DNA from: an uncultured Bacteroides sp.
GTDB taxonomy: Bacteria > Bacteroidota > Bacteroidia > Bacteroidales > Bacteroidaceae
Assembly: GCA_944319875.1 (NCBI GenBank)
Contig: CALUFR010000069.1
Location: 1-60,072 of the forward strand
Length of the DNA stretch: 60,072 nt
Direction: 5' to 3'
Shown: in pieces, positions 26,970-36,423 of the stretch
Position numbering within the stretch: position 1 is the first letter of the stretch
Layout: the number at the start of each line of letters is the position of its first letter
The notes under the pieces: model-generated
The model's input: the letters and a program-made list of their open reading frames with translations, nothing else
Databases searched by the model: none
What the model was told of the DNA's origin: nothing
Translations under genes and position numbers: made by a program

Positions 26970-27962
26970 ATGAACCGATTTTACACTACCGTCGAAATGC
27001 CTGTAGGATTGCCGCGATTGTCACAGCGCGATCATCTTCTGCTGATGGGTTCTTGTTTCGCCACTCATATCGGTGTGAGGTTGCAGGAAGCTAAGTTTAC
27101 TTGCGACGTCAACCCTTATGGAATCCTCTACAATCCGCTGTCCGTCTCGGCCGCTCTGCGTGAGGCGATGGCGGGGAAGAACTATGAGAAGGAGGATTTG
27201 CATAATTATGGCGGTTTGTGGCATAGTCCGATGCATCATGGCGATTTCTCCGCGCCGACGGTCGAAGAGGCCTTGGCGCATATTAATATGCGGCTGGAGA
27301 ATCTGCGGGCGGAGTTGGGAAAACTGGATGTGCTGGTGGCAACGTGGGGCACGGCTTGGGTATACGAGGACGCGCAGACGGGTCGTGTTGTGGGCAACTG
27401 TCACAAGAGACCCGAACGTTGCTTCCGGCGCCGGCGGCTGACGGTGGAAGAGGTGGTGGACGACTGGAACGATCTCATCAGGCAGCTGAGGACAATGAAC
27501 CCGCGACTGAGGGTACTACTGACCGTGAGTCCCATCCGTCACTTGCGTGATGGGTTGCATGCCAACCAGCTGAGCAAGGGCACCCTACTGTTAGCCGCTG
27601 ATAAATTGATAGAGAAGATGCCCGGTGTTGTGGATTATTTTCCCGCTTATGAGTTGTTGATGGATGAACTACGCGACTATCGCTTTTATGCGGCCGATAT
27701 GGTGCACCCCTCGGACGTGGCAATAGACTATGTGTGGCAGCGTTTCTGCGATGTCTGCCTGACGGACGAGGCGCGACGGACAGCGGATGAATGCGACGCC
27801 ATTCGCAAGAGTTTGGCGCACAAACCCTTCCGAGTTGACTCAGAGAACTATAAAAGTTTTTTAGAACAAATATTGTTAAAAATCGACCGACTTAACGAAA
27901 AATACCCGTACTTAGACTTCGAAAAAGAAAGAATGACATGTCGTATTCGATTGAACAGATAA
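26970..27962 (+). CDS. GSCFA-domain protein (SGNH-hydrolase-like)
   Basis: A 330-residue protein carrying the motif that names the family, LLMGSCFATHIGVRLQ, near its N-terminus. Further matches are FDVNPYGILYNPLSV-like text (here CDVNPYGILYNPLSVSAAL), ATWGTAWVYED and LTVSPIRHLRDG. GSCFA proteins resemble GDSL/SGNH esterases; their substrate is unknown. There is no signal peptide. It overlaps the murF-alr start by 25 bp, so translation of the two is probably coupled and a role near cell-wall metabolism is possible; that is inference. Confidence 0.87.
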   Translation: MNRFYTTVEMPVGLPRLSQRDHLLLMGSCFATHIGVRLQEAKFTCDVNPYGILYNPLSVSAALREAMAGKNYEKEDLHNYGGLWHSPMHHGDFSAPTVEEALAHINMRLENLRAELGKLDVLVATWGTAWVYEDAQTGRVVGNCHKRPERCFRRRRLTVEEVVDDWNDLIRQLRTMNPRLRVLLTVSPIRHLRDGLHANQLSKGTLLLAADKLIEKMPGVVDYFPAYELLMDELRDYRFYAADMVHPSDVAIDYVWQRFCDVCLTDEARRTADECDAIRKSLAHKPFRVDSENYKSFLEQILLKIDRLNEKYPYLDFEKERMTCRIRLNR

Positions 27963-30481
27963 CAGAAATGATAAGTGCCCGGCGCATAGGTGAGGCTCCG
28001 GCTACCATTGACTGGCTGCTGACGGACAGCCGTTCGTTGAATTTCCCTGAAGAGACCTTGTTTTTTGCCCTTCCTACCAAGCGCAATACGGGGGCCAATT
28101 ATATACCCGAACTCATTGAACGGGGTGTGCGGTGCTTTGTGGTAAGCGAGGAAGACTATAAGCAAGAGGAACTAATAATGAAAAATGGAGAATTGCCGGT
28201 GGACGGTGAAAAGTCTTCATTCGGAAGCCAAGTTTCCATACTTTATCCTCAATTAAATTTCCTCCTTGTACCCTCACCCTTGACAGCCTTGCAGAAGCTG
28301 GCGGAGTTACACAGGGCGCAGTTCAGCATACCTGTGGTGGGCATCACGGGTAGTAACGGAAAGACAGTAGTAAAGGAATGGCTCCATCAGCTTTTGGGCG
28401 AAGACCGGCGCATTGTGCGTTCGCCGCGCAGCTATAATTCTCAGATAGGCGTACCCCTGTCTGTCTGGCAGATGGGAATGGACGATGAGCTGGGCATTTT
28501 CGAGGTTGGTATCTCCGAACCGGGCGAGATGCGTGCTTTGGAAGCTATCGTTAAGCCGACCATTGGCATCTTGACCAATATCGGAGGCGCTCATCAAGAA
28601 AACTTCTATTCGTTGCAAGAGAAGTGTATGGAGAAGCTGACGCTCTTCAAGAACTGCGATGTGCTGATTTATAACTGCGATGACGAGTTTATCTGCAGCT
28701 GTGTGGCTAAGTCATTGCTTTCAGCGCGCGAGATAGCTTGGAGCCGCAAGGACCCCGAAAGACCGCTTTTTATTTCAAAAGTAGAGAAGAAAGACGACTG
28801 TACGCTGATAGCCTATCGCTATCTGGACATGGACAACCAGTTTACACTACCTTTCATTGACGACGCGTCCATTGAAAACTCCCTGAACTGTTTGGCTGCC
28901 TGCCTCTACCTGATGCTTCCACCGCAGAAAATCAAGGAACGGATGGCACGGTTGGAGCCTGTGGCCATGCGTCTGGAGGTGAAGGAAGGCAAAAATGGCT
29001 GCTTGCTCATAAATGATAGTTATAATAGTGATTTGGGATCGTTGGACATTGCTCTCGATTTTCAGTATCGGCGTTCGCAGACTAATGGATTGAAACGTAC
29101 GCTTATCCTGTCTGATATCTTGGAGACCGGTCAAAATGCGTCGACTCTGTACAGGCGCGTGGCTCAGCTAATGAACAGCCGTGGTGTGGAGCGCATCATC
29201 GGTGTGGGACCAAGTATCTCATCGTGTGTTTCCTGCTTTAGTGTCGAAAAAGCTTTTTACCCCGATACAAAGGCATTGCTTCACGCCATTGCCCGAGGTG
29301 AATTGAAGTTGGAAAAGGAGTTAATCTTGATAAAGGGGGCGCGCAGGTTCGGTTTCGATGTCTTGAGCGAGAACCTCGAAAAGAAAGTGCACGAAACCAT
29401 TCTGGAGGTGAATCTTGGTGCAATGGTGGCCAATCTGAACTATTATCGTAGCAAGTTGAAGCCGGAAACTAAAATGGTATGTATGGTAAAAGCTTCGGCC
29501 TATGGAGCCGGCTCCTACGAAATAGCCAAGACATTGCAGGAGAGGCATGTGGATTATCTGGCTGTGGCTGTGGCCGATGAGGGTTCGGAATTGAGAAAGG
29601 CGGGCATTACGGCCAACATCCTCATCATGAACCCCGAAATGACGGCTTTCAAGACGATGTTCGATTACAGGCTGGAGCCCGAGGTCTATAGCTTCCATTT
29701 GCTGGAGGCTCTCATCAAGGAAGCGGAAAAGGAAGGCATTACACACTTCCCCATTCATATAAAGCTGGATACGGGCATGCATCGCCTGGGTTTTGCACCG
29801 GAAGAAATGTCGGAGCTGGTGAAACGCCTGCAAGGACAGAATGCCGTACTGGTGCGTTCGGTCTTCTCCCATTTGGTGGGCAGTGACTCCCAGCGCTTCG
29901 ACAGCTTTACGCGGCGGCAGATCGAAACGTTTGAGGCTGCGGCAAAGGTGCTTCAGGATGCTTTCCCTCACAAGATCTTGCGCCATATCTGTAATTCGGC
30001 AGGTATTGAGCGCTTCCCCGGAGCACAGTTCGACATGGTACGACTGGGATTGGGACTTTATGGCATCAGCCCGATTGATAACTCGATATTGAACAACGTA
30101 AGTACATTGAAAACTACGATTTTGCAGATACACGATGTGCCGCAGGAGGATACCGTGGGCTACAGCCGTAAGGGACATCTGGAGCGTCCCTCGCGCATTG
30201 CCGCCCTGCCCATCGGTTATGCCGACGGTTTGAATCGGCGTCTGGGCAACGGTCATGCCTACTGTCTGGTGAACGGGCATCGGGCACCTTACGTGGGTAA
30301 TATTTGCATGGACGTATGTATGATAGACGTGACGGACATTGATTGTAAGGAGGGTGATACGGTGGAGATATTCGGCGACCACCTGCCTGTGACAGTCCTT
30401 TCTGACGTGCTTGAAACCATCCCTTACGAGGTACTGACAAGTGTTTCTACGCGTGTCAAGCGAGTGTATTATCAAGATTGA
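27938..30481 (+). CDS. murF: MurF-Alr fusion: UDP-MurNAc-tripeptide:D-Ala-D-Ala ligase / alanine racemase
   Basis: An 847-residue bifunctional cytoplasmic enzyme for peptidoglycan precursor synthesis. Residues about 1-465 are a Mur ligase with the ATP loop VVGITGSNGKTVVKEWL. Residues about 475-847 are an alanine racemase, with the PLP-binding Lys518 in MVKASAYGAGSYE and the block VGYSRKGHLERP containing the second catalytic tyrosine. The racemase makes D-Ala, which goes into the D-Ala-D-Ala that MurF adds. The fusion is common in Bacteroidetes. Both halves look complete. Confidence 0.95.
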   Translation: MSYSIEQITEMISARRIGEAPATIDWLLTDSRSLNFPEETLFFALPTKRNTGANYIPELIERGVRCFVVSEEDYKQEELIMKNGELPVDGEKSSFGSQVSILYPQLNFLLVPSPLTALQKLAELHRAQFSIPVVGITGSNGKTVVKEWLHQLLGEDRRIVRSPRSYNSQIGVPLSVWQMGMDDELGIFEVGISEPGEMRALEAIVKPTIGILTNIGGAHQENFYSLQEKCMEKLTLFKNCDVLIYNCDDEFICSCVAKSLLSAREIAWSRKDPERPLFISKVEKKDDCTLIAYRYLDMDNQFTLPFIDDASIENSLNCLAACLYLMLPPQKIKERMARLEPVAMRLEVKEGKNGCLLINDSYNSDLGSLDIALDFQYRRSQTNGLKRTLILSDILETGQNASTLYRRVAQLMNSRGVERIIGVGPSISSCVSCFSVEKAFYPDTKALLHAIARGELKLEKELILIKGARRFGFDVLSENLEKKVHETILEVNLGAMVANLNYYRSKLKPETKMVCMVKASAYGAGSYEIAKTLQERHVDYLAVAVADEGSELRKAGITANILIMNPEMTAFKTMFDYRLEPEVYSFHLLEALIKEAEKEGITHFPIHIKLDTGMHRLGFAPEEMSELVKRLQGQNAVLVRSVFSHLVGSDSQRFDSFTRRQIETFEAAAKVLQDAFPHKILRHICNSAGIERFPGAQFDMVRLGLGLYGISPIDNSILNNVSTLKTTILQIHDVPQEDTVGYSRKGHLERPSRIAALPIGYADGLNRRLGNGHAYCLVNGHRAPYVGNICMDVCMIDVTDIDCKEGDTVEIFGDHLPVTVLSDVLETIPYEVLTSVSTRVKRVYYQD

Positions 30482-30500
30482 AAAAACAATGGATGATGAA

Positions 30501-30532
30501 TTTGGTACTTTTTCTACCTTTTCCTATCTTTG
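30501..30532 (+). promoter_or_regulatory. Full consensus promoter of tatA-tatC
   Basis: TTTG at 30501-30504, exactly 20 bp, then TATCTTTG at 30525-30532. The tatA start follows 31 bp later. This separates the tat genes from murF-alr. Confidence 0.75.
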
Positions 30533-30563
30533 TCCCAAATTAATTATATAGTAAAGAAGAATC

Positions 30564-30803
30564 ATGACAAACTTACTTTTATTGAGCTTCCTGCCCAGCG
30601 GGTCGGAGTGGATTATCATTGCAGTTATTATCCTGCTGCTATTCGGCGGTAAGAAAATCCCTGAACTGATGAAGGGTTTGGGTAAAGGAGTGAAGAGTTT
30701 CAAGGAAGGCGTGAATGAAGCCAAGGAAGAAATCAACAAGGCCAAAGACGATCTCGAAGAACCGGCTAAGGAAAAAAAAGACCTGAGTCATGTCGGACAG
30801 TAA
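30564..30803 (+). CDS. tatA: Twin-arginine translocase subunit TatA/E
   Basis: A 79-residue protein with one N-terminal membrane helix ([12 protein letters not shown]), the hinge [16 protein letters not shown] and a charged amphipathic helix and tail, the classic TatA layout. TatA multimers form the pore through which folded proteins with twin-arginine signals cross the inner membrane. It overlaps tatC by 14 bp. No tatB gene follows, as expected for this phylum. Confidence 0.95.
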   Translation: MTNLLLLSFLPSGSEWIIIAVIILLLFGGKKIPELMKGLGKGVKSFKEGVNEAKEEINKAKDDLEEPAKEKKDLSHVGQ

Positions 30804-31599
30804 GGAGCTGACTTTTTGGGAACATTTGGACGAACTGCGTAAGGTACTCATCAGGGTGCTGAGCGTGTGGCTTGTGTTGGGCGTGGTCTACTTTGCGACC
30901 ATGCCCTACCTGTTTGACAAAGTGGTGTTGGCTCCTTGCAACAACGACTTCATCTTCTATGACCTGCTGCGCTACATTGGTGAGCGCTTGCACCTGGAGG
31001 GTGAATTCTTCACGCAGGATTTTCACGTGAAGCTGGTCAATATCAATTTGGCGGCTCCTTTCCTGATACACATGTCCACCGCCTTCTGGATGTCGGTGGT
31101 GACAGCGGCTCCTTATCTGTTTTACGAAGTTTGGCGTTTTGTCAGCCCCGCTCTCTATATCAACGAGATGCGCGGTGTTCGCAAGGCTTTGTTGATAGGA
31201 ACGGTGATGTTTTTTGTAGGCGTATTGCTGGGGTATTTCATGGTTTATCCGCTGACGCTTCGTTTTCTGTCCACCTATCAACTCAGCTCGCTCATCGAGA
31301 ATCAGATTTCGCTGAATTCTTACATTAACAATTTTATGATGCTGATTCTCTGCATGGGAGCGGCTTTTGAACTACCATTGGTGACTTGGCTGCTTTCTCT
31401 GTTGGGCATTGTGCATAAGCGGATGTTGCGTAAATATCGTCGTCATGCAGCGGTTCTCATAGTCATTGTGGCGGCCATCATTACGCCTACGGGAGATCCT
31501 TTCACGTTGAGCGTAGTGGCTATTCCTTTATATTTGTTGTACGAGCTAAGTATTCTGATGATAAAGGATAAAGTAGAGGCGGATAGCGATGTGTCGTGA
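30790..31599 (+). CDS. tatC: Twin-arginine translocase subunit TatC
   Basis: A 269-residue membrane protein with six predicted helices. The N-terminal signature [17 protein letters not shown] and the loop [15 protein letters not shown] are typical of the signal-peptide-binding TatC. The region near [16 protein letters not shown] is the conserved later helix. It starts inside tatA and its last codons overlap the next gene. Confidence 0.96.
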   Translation: MSDSKELTFWEHLDELRKVLIRVLSVWLVLGVVYFATMPYLFDKVVLAPCNNDFIFYDLLRYIGERLHLEGEFFTQDFHVKLVNINLAAPFLIHMSTAFWMSVVTAAPYLFYEVWRFVSPALYINEMRGVRKALLIGTVMFFVGVLLGYFMVYPLTLRFLSTYQLSSLIENQISLNSYINNFMMLILCMGAAFELPLVTWLLSLLGIVHKRMLRKYRRHAAVLIVIVAAIITPTGDPFTLSVVAIPLYLLYELSILMIKDKVEADSDVS

Positions 31600-34500
31600 A
31601 TCTGAAGTGAAGGAATATTATGGCCGATTGCTGGATGCGTGTAAGGACGACTTGTCTTTGGAAGTGGCTTATAGGCAACTACGCGAGTTGTTGGAGCAAC
31701 TGTGCCGCACGCAAATGGCCGACGGAAATTTGCAGATGACCGATCTTTCCGCCCGTATCAGTTATGTGGCGACGAAGGTCGGTCTTTCTGTTGCAGAGCA
31801 AAACCGTTTACATACCTTTCGTCTGAGGTCCAATCGCGTACTCAATCACGAGCAGATACCTGTGCGCGAAGAACTGTTATGTGACGTGAAGACGCTGGCT
31901 TTCTTCATTAAACTCCTGACGCACGAGGAGATTCCTGATGCCCTTTACCGTCTTCTGCCGTATGCTGACGCCACTTATGTGGTGAAGCCTATGGAGCCTC
32001 GCGTGAAGCGTATGCGTGTATGTTTTCAGTATGCCGACGCCACCTATCTGTATGTGCAACCACTTGATACACTTGCGGATGGATGGCTCAAGGTGCGCTA
32101 CAATGTGCCCGGTGTGAATGAAGAGTTCAAGGATACCTGTGAATTGCTGTGGCGACATGCGCAAATCAACCTGTTGGACGTGGTCGTGGACGAGGAAGGA
32201 CTACTCACACCTTCGTTTATTATTTTGGAGCCCGACTATCTGATAGACATCAGTTCGCTGGCTGAATGTTTTAAGGATTATGGACATCATCCTGCCAACT
32301 ATATTTTGGCCCGCTTTCAGCCGTCGGACAATACATGTCCGTTACTGCTGGGTAACATTGCCAATCTTTTTTTGGACGAATGGATATACGCGAAGGACGA
32401 GCCCGACTACGTTGCTTGTATGAAGAAAGCTTTCCGGGTCTATCCGTTAGAACTGGCCACCTGCGAGGAATTACGAGATGCGGAGAAGGAAAGACGGTTC
32501 TTTGCCGACTGTCGGTTGCACTTTGAGAACATTCGCCGGACGGTGATTGAAACCTTTCCTGCCCCCGGTTATGGACTTGACAAGAACGATGCCGTACTGG
32601 AGCCTTCGTATATCTGCGAGGCGCTGGGGTTGCAAGGTCGTCTGGACTATATGCAGCGGGATATGAGCGCGTTTATTGAGATGAAGTCGGGCAGGGCTGA
32701 CGAATATGCTATCCGTGGTAAGGTAGAACCTAAGGAGAATAACCGCGTACAGATGCTGCTTTACCAGGCTGTGTTGGAGTATGCGATGGGAATGGACCAC
32801 CGGCGGGTGAAAGCTTACTTGTTCTATACACGCTATCCTTTGCTTTATCCTGCCCGTCCGTCGTGGGCCATGGTTCGCAGGATCATGAATGTACGCAATC
32901 GCATCGTTGAGGCAGAGTATGGCATTCAGTTGAGAAACAGTGTCGAATATACAAGCTGCAAATTTAAGGATTTGCAACCTGTTGTCTTGAACGAGCGTAA
33001 GTTGGACAGTAGATTTTGGCGCGATTACCTCTGTCCGCCTATCCGCTGCCTGGGAGAGAAATTGTCCGCATTGTCACCGTTGGAGAAAACATATTTCTAT
33101 ACGCTCTATAACTTTATTACAAAGGAACTTTATACTTCGAAATCGGGCGACGTGGATGCACTGAGCCGCACGGGAGCTGCCTCTTTGTGGCTTTCCACTC
33201 TTGGCGAGAAGTGCGAGGCGGGCGAAATTCTCTATGACCTGACCATTCAGGACAATCATGCAGCCGACACTCATAAGCCTTATTTGCAACTGATCCGCCG
33301 AGGAGGCGAGGAAGATGCGTTGGCCAACTTCCGCATAGGCGATGCCGTGCTATTTTATGAACGTAATTCGGAGCAGGACAATGTGACGAACCGCATGGTG
33401 TTTAAGGGCAATGTGGAGTATATCTCCGGACAAACGCTTCGCCTTCGCCTGCGTGCTTCTCAACGGAATGCAGGTGTGTTGCCAAACGATAGTCGCTATG
33501 CCGTGGAGCACGATTACATGGATACTTCTTTCCGTAATATGTATCAAGGACTTTCGCTCTTCCTCTCTGCCACAAAAGAGCGCCGTGACTTGTTGCTGGG
33601 ACGCCGTGAACCGGTCTTTGACGAAGAGGCTGTCGGGCAAATTGATGCGGCGGCAGGCGACTTTGAGCGCATCATTTTGAAAGCGAAGGCAGCTCGCGAT
33701 TATTTTTTACTGGTGGGACCGCCCGGGACAGGAAAAACTTCGCATGCTCTGCGGGGGATGGTAGAAGCCTTTTATGCGGAGAGTAAGCAGATACTGCTCC
33801 TTTCGTACACGAACCGGGCAGTTGATGAAATATGCAAGGCTTTGTCGGCTATTACGCCGGAGATTGATTATATTCGTTTCGGCAGCGAATTGTCGTGTGA
33901 AGAAACTTATCGTCCTCATCTGATTGAAAATGTGTTGGAGGATTGTGCCAACCGTCGCGAGGTGCAGGAGCGTATCATGCGATGCAGAGTATTTGTGGGG
34001 ACGGTGGCCACGCTTTCGGCCAAAACCGATTTGTTTCGTTTGAAGCGTTTCGATGTGGCCTTGGTGGATGAAGCCACCCAGATATTGGAGCCTCAGTTGC
34101 TGGGATTGCTTTGCGCACGAAGTTCATCGGGGGAGGATGCGATTGGCAAGTTCATACTGATAGGTGACCACAAACAATTACCTGCTGTTGTCCAGCAAGC
34201 TCCGGCGCATTCGGAAGTGCATGACGAGGAGTTGCGCCGATTGGGTTTATACAACTTGCGAGACTCCTTGTTCGAACGTCTTTATCGTCATCTGACGTCT
34301 CTGGGTGATGATGAGAAAGGCAGGAATGCAAGTCGTTGTTATGACATGCTGTGTCGCCAGGGACGTATGAACGAAGATGTGGCACAGTTTCCCAATCGTG
34401 CTTTTTATGGGGGGCTGTTGGAGGTGCTCGGGCTTGATCATCAACGGGGAAAACTGGAGTTGGCTTCTTGTTTGCGTGACCATCCTTTGGCTTCTGTGTT

Positions 34501-34984
34501 GACTAAGCGCTTGGCTTTTCTGCCCTCTGAAGCAGATGTTATCCAAAAATCAGTCAAGATGAATTTGTCAGAGGCAAAGATAGCTGCGGCTTTGAGTGAG
34601 GCTGTCTATATGCAATATACAGCTTGTTCCGTTTTCGATCCGAGTCGAACCTTAGGTATCATTACACCTTACCGAAGCCAGATAGCCTTGATTAAAGCGG
34701 AACTTGCCGCGCTGCACATTCCTGCCTTGAACGAGGTGGTAGTCGATACGGTGGAGCGCTTTCAGGGGAGTGAGCGGGATGTTATTATTTATTCCTTTTG
34801 TGTGAACCGTGCCTATCAGCTGAAGTTCTTGTCCAACTTGACAGAAGAGAAGGGAGTGTGGATTGACCGGAAGTTGAATGTGGTTTTGACCAGGGCTCGT
34901 ATGCAGATGTTTATCATAGGTGTTCCCGAACTGCTCAATCAGAATCCCATTTATGCGGATTTGCTTCGTTTTTGCAAAAATTAA
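31589..34984 (+). CDS. Dna2/Nam7-like helicase fused to PD-(D/E)XK nuclease
   Basis: A 1131-residue protein. A RecB-like nuclease site lies near residues 350-370, with Asp353 in GRLDYM, and Glu364 and Lys366 in FIEMKSG. A superfamily 1 helicase follows, with Walker A GPPGTGKT (Lys716), Walker B LVDEATQ (Asp827, Glu828), IGDHKQLPAVV, and the C-terminal TVERFQGSERDVIIYS and NVVLTRAR blocks. The order resembles Dna2-type nuclease-helicases, which process DNA or RNA flaps. The biological role in Bacteroides is not established; repair or defence are both possible. It overlaps tatC by 11 bp and is probably cotranscribed, but no functional link to Tat is evident. Confidence 0.85.
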   Translation: MCRESEVKEYYGRLLDACKDDLSLEVAYRQLRELLEQLCRTQMADGNLQMTDLSARISYVATKVGLSVAEQNRLHTFRLRSNRVLNHEQIPVREELLCDVKTLAFFIKLLTHEEIPDALYRLLPYADATYVVKPMEPRVKRMRVCFQYADATYLYVQPLDTLADGWLKVRYNVPGVNEEFKDTCELLWRHAQINLLDVVVDEEGLLTPSFIILEPDYLIDISSLAECFKDYGHHPANYILARFQPSDNTCPLLLGNIANLFLDEWIYAKDEPDYVACMKKAFRVYPLELATCEELRDAEKERRFFADCRLHFENIRRTVIETFPAPGYGLDKNDAVLEPSYICEALGLQGRLDYMQRDMSAFIEMKSGRADEYAIRGKVEPKENNRVQMLLYQAVLEYAMGMDHRRVKAYLFYTRYPLLYPARPSWAMVRRIMNVRNRIVEAEYGIQLRNSVEYTSCKFKDLQPVVLNERKLDSRFWRDYLCPPIRCLGEKLSALSPLEKTYFYTLYNFITKELYTSKSGDVDALSRTGAASLWLSTLGEKCEAGEILYDLTIQDNHAADTHKPYLQLIRRGGEEDALANFRIGDAVLFYERNSEQDNVTNRMVFKGNVEYISGQTLRLRLRASQRNAGVLPNDSRYAVEHDYMDTSFRNMYQGLSLFLSATKERRDLLLGRREPVFDEEAVGQIDAAAGDFERIILKAKAARDYFLLVGPPGTGKTSHALRGMVEAFYAESKQILLLSYTNRAVDEICKALSAITPEIDYIRFGSELSCEETYRPHLIENVLEDCANRREVQERIMRCRVFVGTVATLSAKTDLFRLKRFDVALVDEATQILEPQLLGLLCARSSSGEDAIGKFILIGDHKQLPAVVQQAPAHSEVHDEELRRLGLYNLRDSLFERLYRHLTSLGDDEKGRNASRCYDMLCRQGRMNEDVAQFPNRAFYGGLLEVLGLDHQRGKLELASCLRDHPLASVLTKRLAFLPSEADVIQKSVKMNLSEAKIAAALSEAVYMQYTACSVFDPSRTLGIITPYRSQIALIKAELAALHIPALNEVVVDTVERFQGSERDVIIYSFCVNRAYQLKFLSNLTEEKGVWIDRKLNVVLTRARMQMFIIGVPELLNQNPIYADLLRFCKN

Positions 34985-35018
34985 AGCCCTGACAAATACG
35001 AACTATAAGAATATTTAC

Positions 35019-35099
35019 TACTTTTGTCGCACGTTTTTTTCATAGAGATTTAGATTTAAGGTTAGAAAAATTGTGGAAGTCGTGAGACTTCCCTTTTTT
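35019..35099 (+). ncRNA. Candidate small RNA with own promoter and terminator
   Basis: A -7 element TACTTTTG (35019-35026) is followed about 50 bp later by a textbook intrinsic terminator: GGAAGTC/GACTTCC (35075-35081 and 35086-35092) with loop GTGA, then a T6 run. The predicted transcript is about 65-70 nt, starts near 35031, is AT-rich in its first half and has no convincing start codon. The -33 region is weak. It lies 35 bp after the nuclease-helicase stop, so the hairpin could instead simply terminate that gene; the promoter favours a separate RNA. Confidence 0.5.
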
Positions 35100-35127
35100 C
35101 TTTATAGACATTCCTTCCGGAGATTCT

Positions 35128-35203
35128 GCATCCTGACATTAAAACGCCTGCATTCCGGCATTAAAACATTTGCATCCCGACATTAAAACATCTGCATCCT
35201 GTC
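35128..35203. repeat. 22-bp tandem repeat, about 3.5 units
   Basis: Units start at 35128, 35150, 35172 and 35194, with core GCAT(C/T)CC(T/G/C)(G)CATTAAAAC. It fills the 350-bp gap between the nuclease-helicase gene and mnmA, after the small RNA candidate. A second TACTTTTG lies just beyond, at 35220-35227. No gene is supported in this gap. Confidence 0.85.
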
Positions 35204-35300
35204 ACGTCTCCGTTTACCATACTTTTGTCGTCGCAATACGGATAGGTGAATGAACCGTCATTTTGTGAACGGGACATGCGGAAGAATAGGCAAAAAACAG

Positions 35301-35308
35301 TACCTTTG
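35301..35308 (+). promoter_or_regulatory. -7 promoter element for mnmA
   Basis: TACCTTTG, matching TAnnTTTG, 26 bp before the mnmA start. No -33 TTTG at 20 bp. Confidence 0.5.
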
Positions 35309-35334
35309 TCATCCAATAGTAGAACTAATAGTTT

Positions 35335-36411
35335 ATGAACAGACCTGAAAAGAGAGTTTTGGTGGGCATGAGTGGAGGTATAGACAGTACTGCCACGTGT
35401 CTGATGTTGAAGGAACAGGGGTATGAGATTGTCGGTCTGACCATGTGGGTTTGGGGCGAAGAGCCGGTGGAAGCCCGTCGGTTGGCCGAAAGCATGGGCA
35501 TCGAATACCATGTGGCCGATGAGCGTGAAGGTTTCCGGCGCACCATCGTGCAATTATTCATTGACGAATACCGTGCGGGGCGCACGCCCAACCCCTGCGT
35601 GATGTGCAACCCATTGTTTAAGTTCCGCATCCTGACGGAGTGGGCAGACCGTTTGGGGTGTGCCTATATCGCCACAGGCCACTATACGCGCATCGAAGAA
35701 CAGGACGGAAAGCTTTATATCGTGGCGGGCGATGATGATAAAAAAGATCAGTCATACTTCCTGTGGCGACTGGGGCAGGAGGTGTTGCGGCGTTGCCTCT
35801 TTCCTTTAGGTGAATACACCAAGTTGAAGGTGCGCGACTATCTGCGTGAGAAGGGTTATACGCTGAAGGCCGATGAGGGCGAAAGCATGGAAGTCTGCTT
35901 CATCAAGGGCGACTATCGCGATTTCCTGCGCGAACATTGTCCCGAGATAGACAAAGAGGTGGGAAAAGGCTGGTTTGTGAATGCCGAGGGCGTGAAGCTG
36001 GGTGAACACAAGGGTTTTCCCTATTACACCATCGGGCAGCGTAAGGGATTGGAAATAGCCCTTGGCAAGCCTGCATACGTGCTGAAAATCAATCCGCAGA
36101 AGAATACGGTGATGCTGGGCGATGCCGAACAGTTGAAGACGCACTATATGCTCGCGGAACAAGACACTTTCCTTGGCGAAGACGAGGCTTTTGTTTCGCC
36201 GAACCTGACGGTCCGCATCCGATACCGCAGTCGTCCGATACCTTGCAAGGTTCGCCGGCTGGAAGACGGACGTCTGTTAGTTCATTTCCTCGAAGAAGCG
36301 TCGGCCATTGCACCCGGTCAGTCGGCGGTGTTCTACATCGGCCGTCGCGTGGTGGGTGGAGCGTTTATCGCTTCGCAAAGGGGAATCGGAATGTATGTAA
36401 ATGAAGAATGA
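35335..36411 (+). CDS. mnmA: tRNA-specific 2-thiouridylase MnmA
   Basis: A 358-residue cytoplasmic enzyme that thiolates U34 in tRNAs for Lys, Glu and Gln. The PP-loop is [15 protein letters not shown]. The two catalytic cysteines are in [12 protein letters not shown] and [10 protein letters not shown], and the block [10 protein letters not shown] matches the family. Bacteroides genomes usually carry more than one MnmA-like gene, so this may be one paralogue of a set. The subtilase gene starts 12 bp later. Confidence 0.93.
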   Translation: MNRPEKRVLVGMSGGIDSTATCLMLKEQGYEIVGLTMWVWGEEPVEARRLAESMGIEYHVADEREGFRRTIVQLFIDEYRAGRTPNPCVMCNPLFKFRILTEWADRLGCAYIATGHYTRIEEQDGKLYIVAGDDDKKDQSYFLWRLGQEVLRRCLFPLGEYTKLKVRDYLREKGYTLKADEGESMEVCFIKGDYRDFLREHCPEIDKEVGKGWFVNAEGVKLGEHKGFPYYTIGQRKGLEIALGKPAYVLKINPQKNTVMLGDAEQLKTHYMLAEQDTFLGEDEAFVSPNLTVRIRYRSRPIPCKVRRLEDGRLLVHFLEEASAIAPGQSAVFYIGRRVVGGAFIASQRGIGMYVNEE

Positions 36412-36423
36412 AGAACGAAAAAT

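Noticed and set aside
34985-35334. tRNA or riboswitch in the 350-bp gap before mnmA
   Set aside because: No cloverleaf or known aptamer pattern was seen; the gap is explained by the small RNA candidate, the 22-bp repeat and promoter elements.
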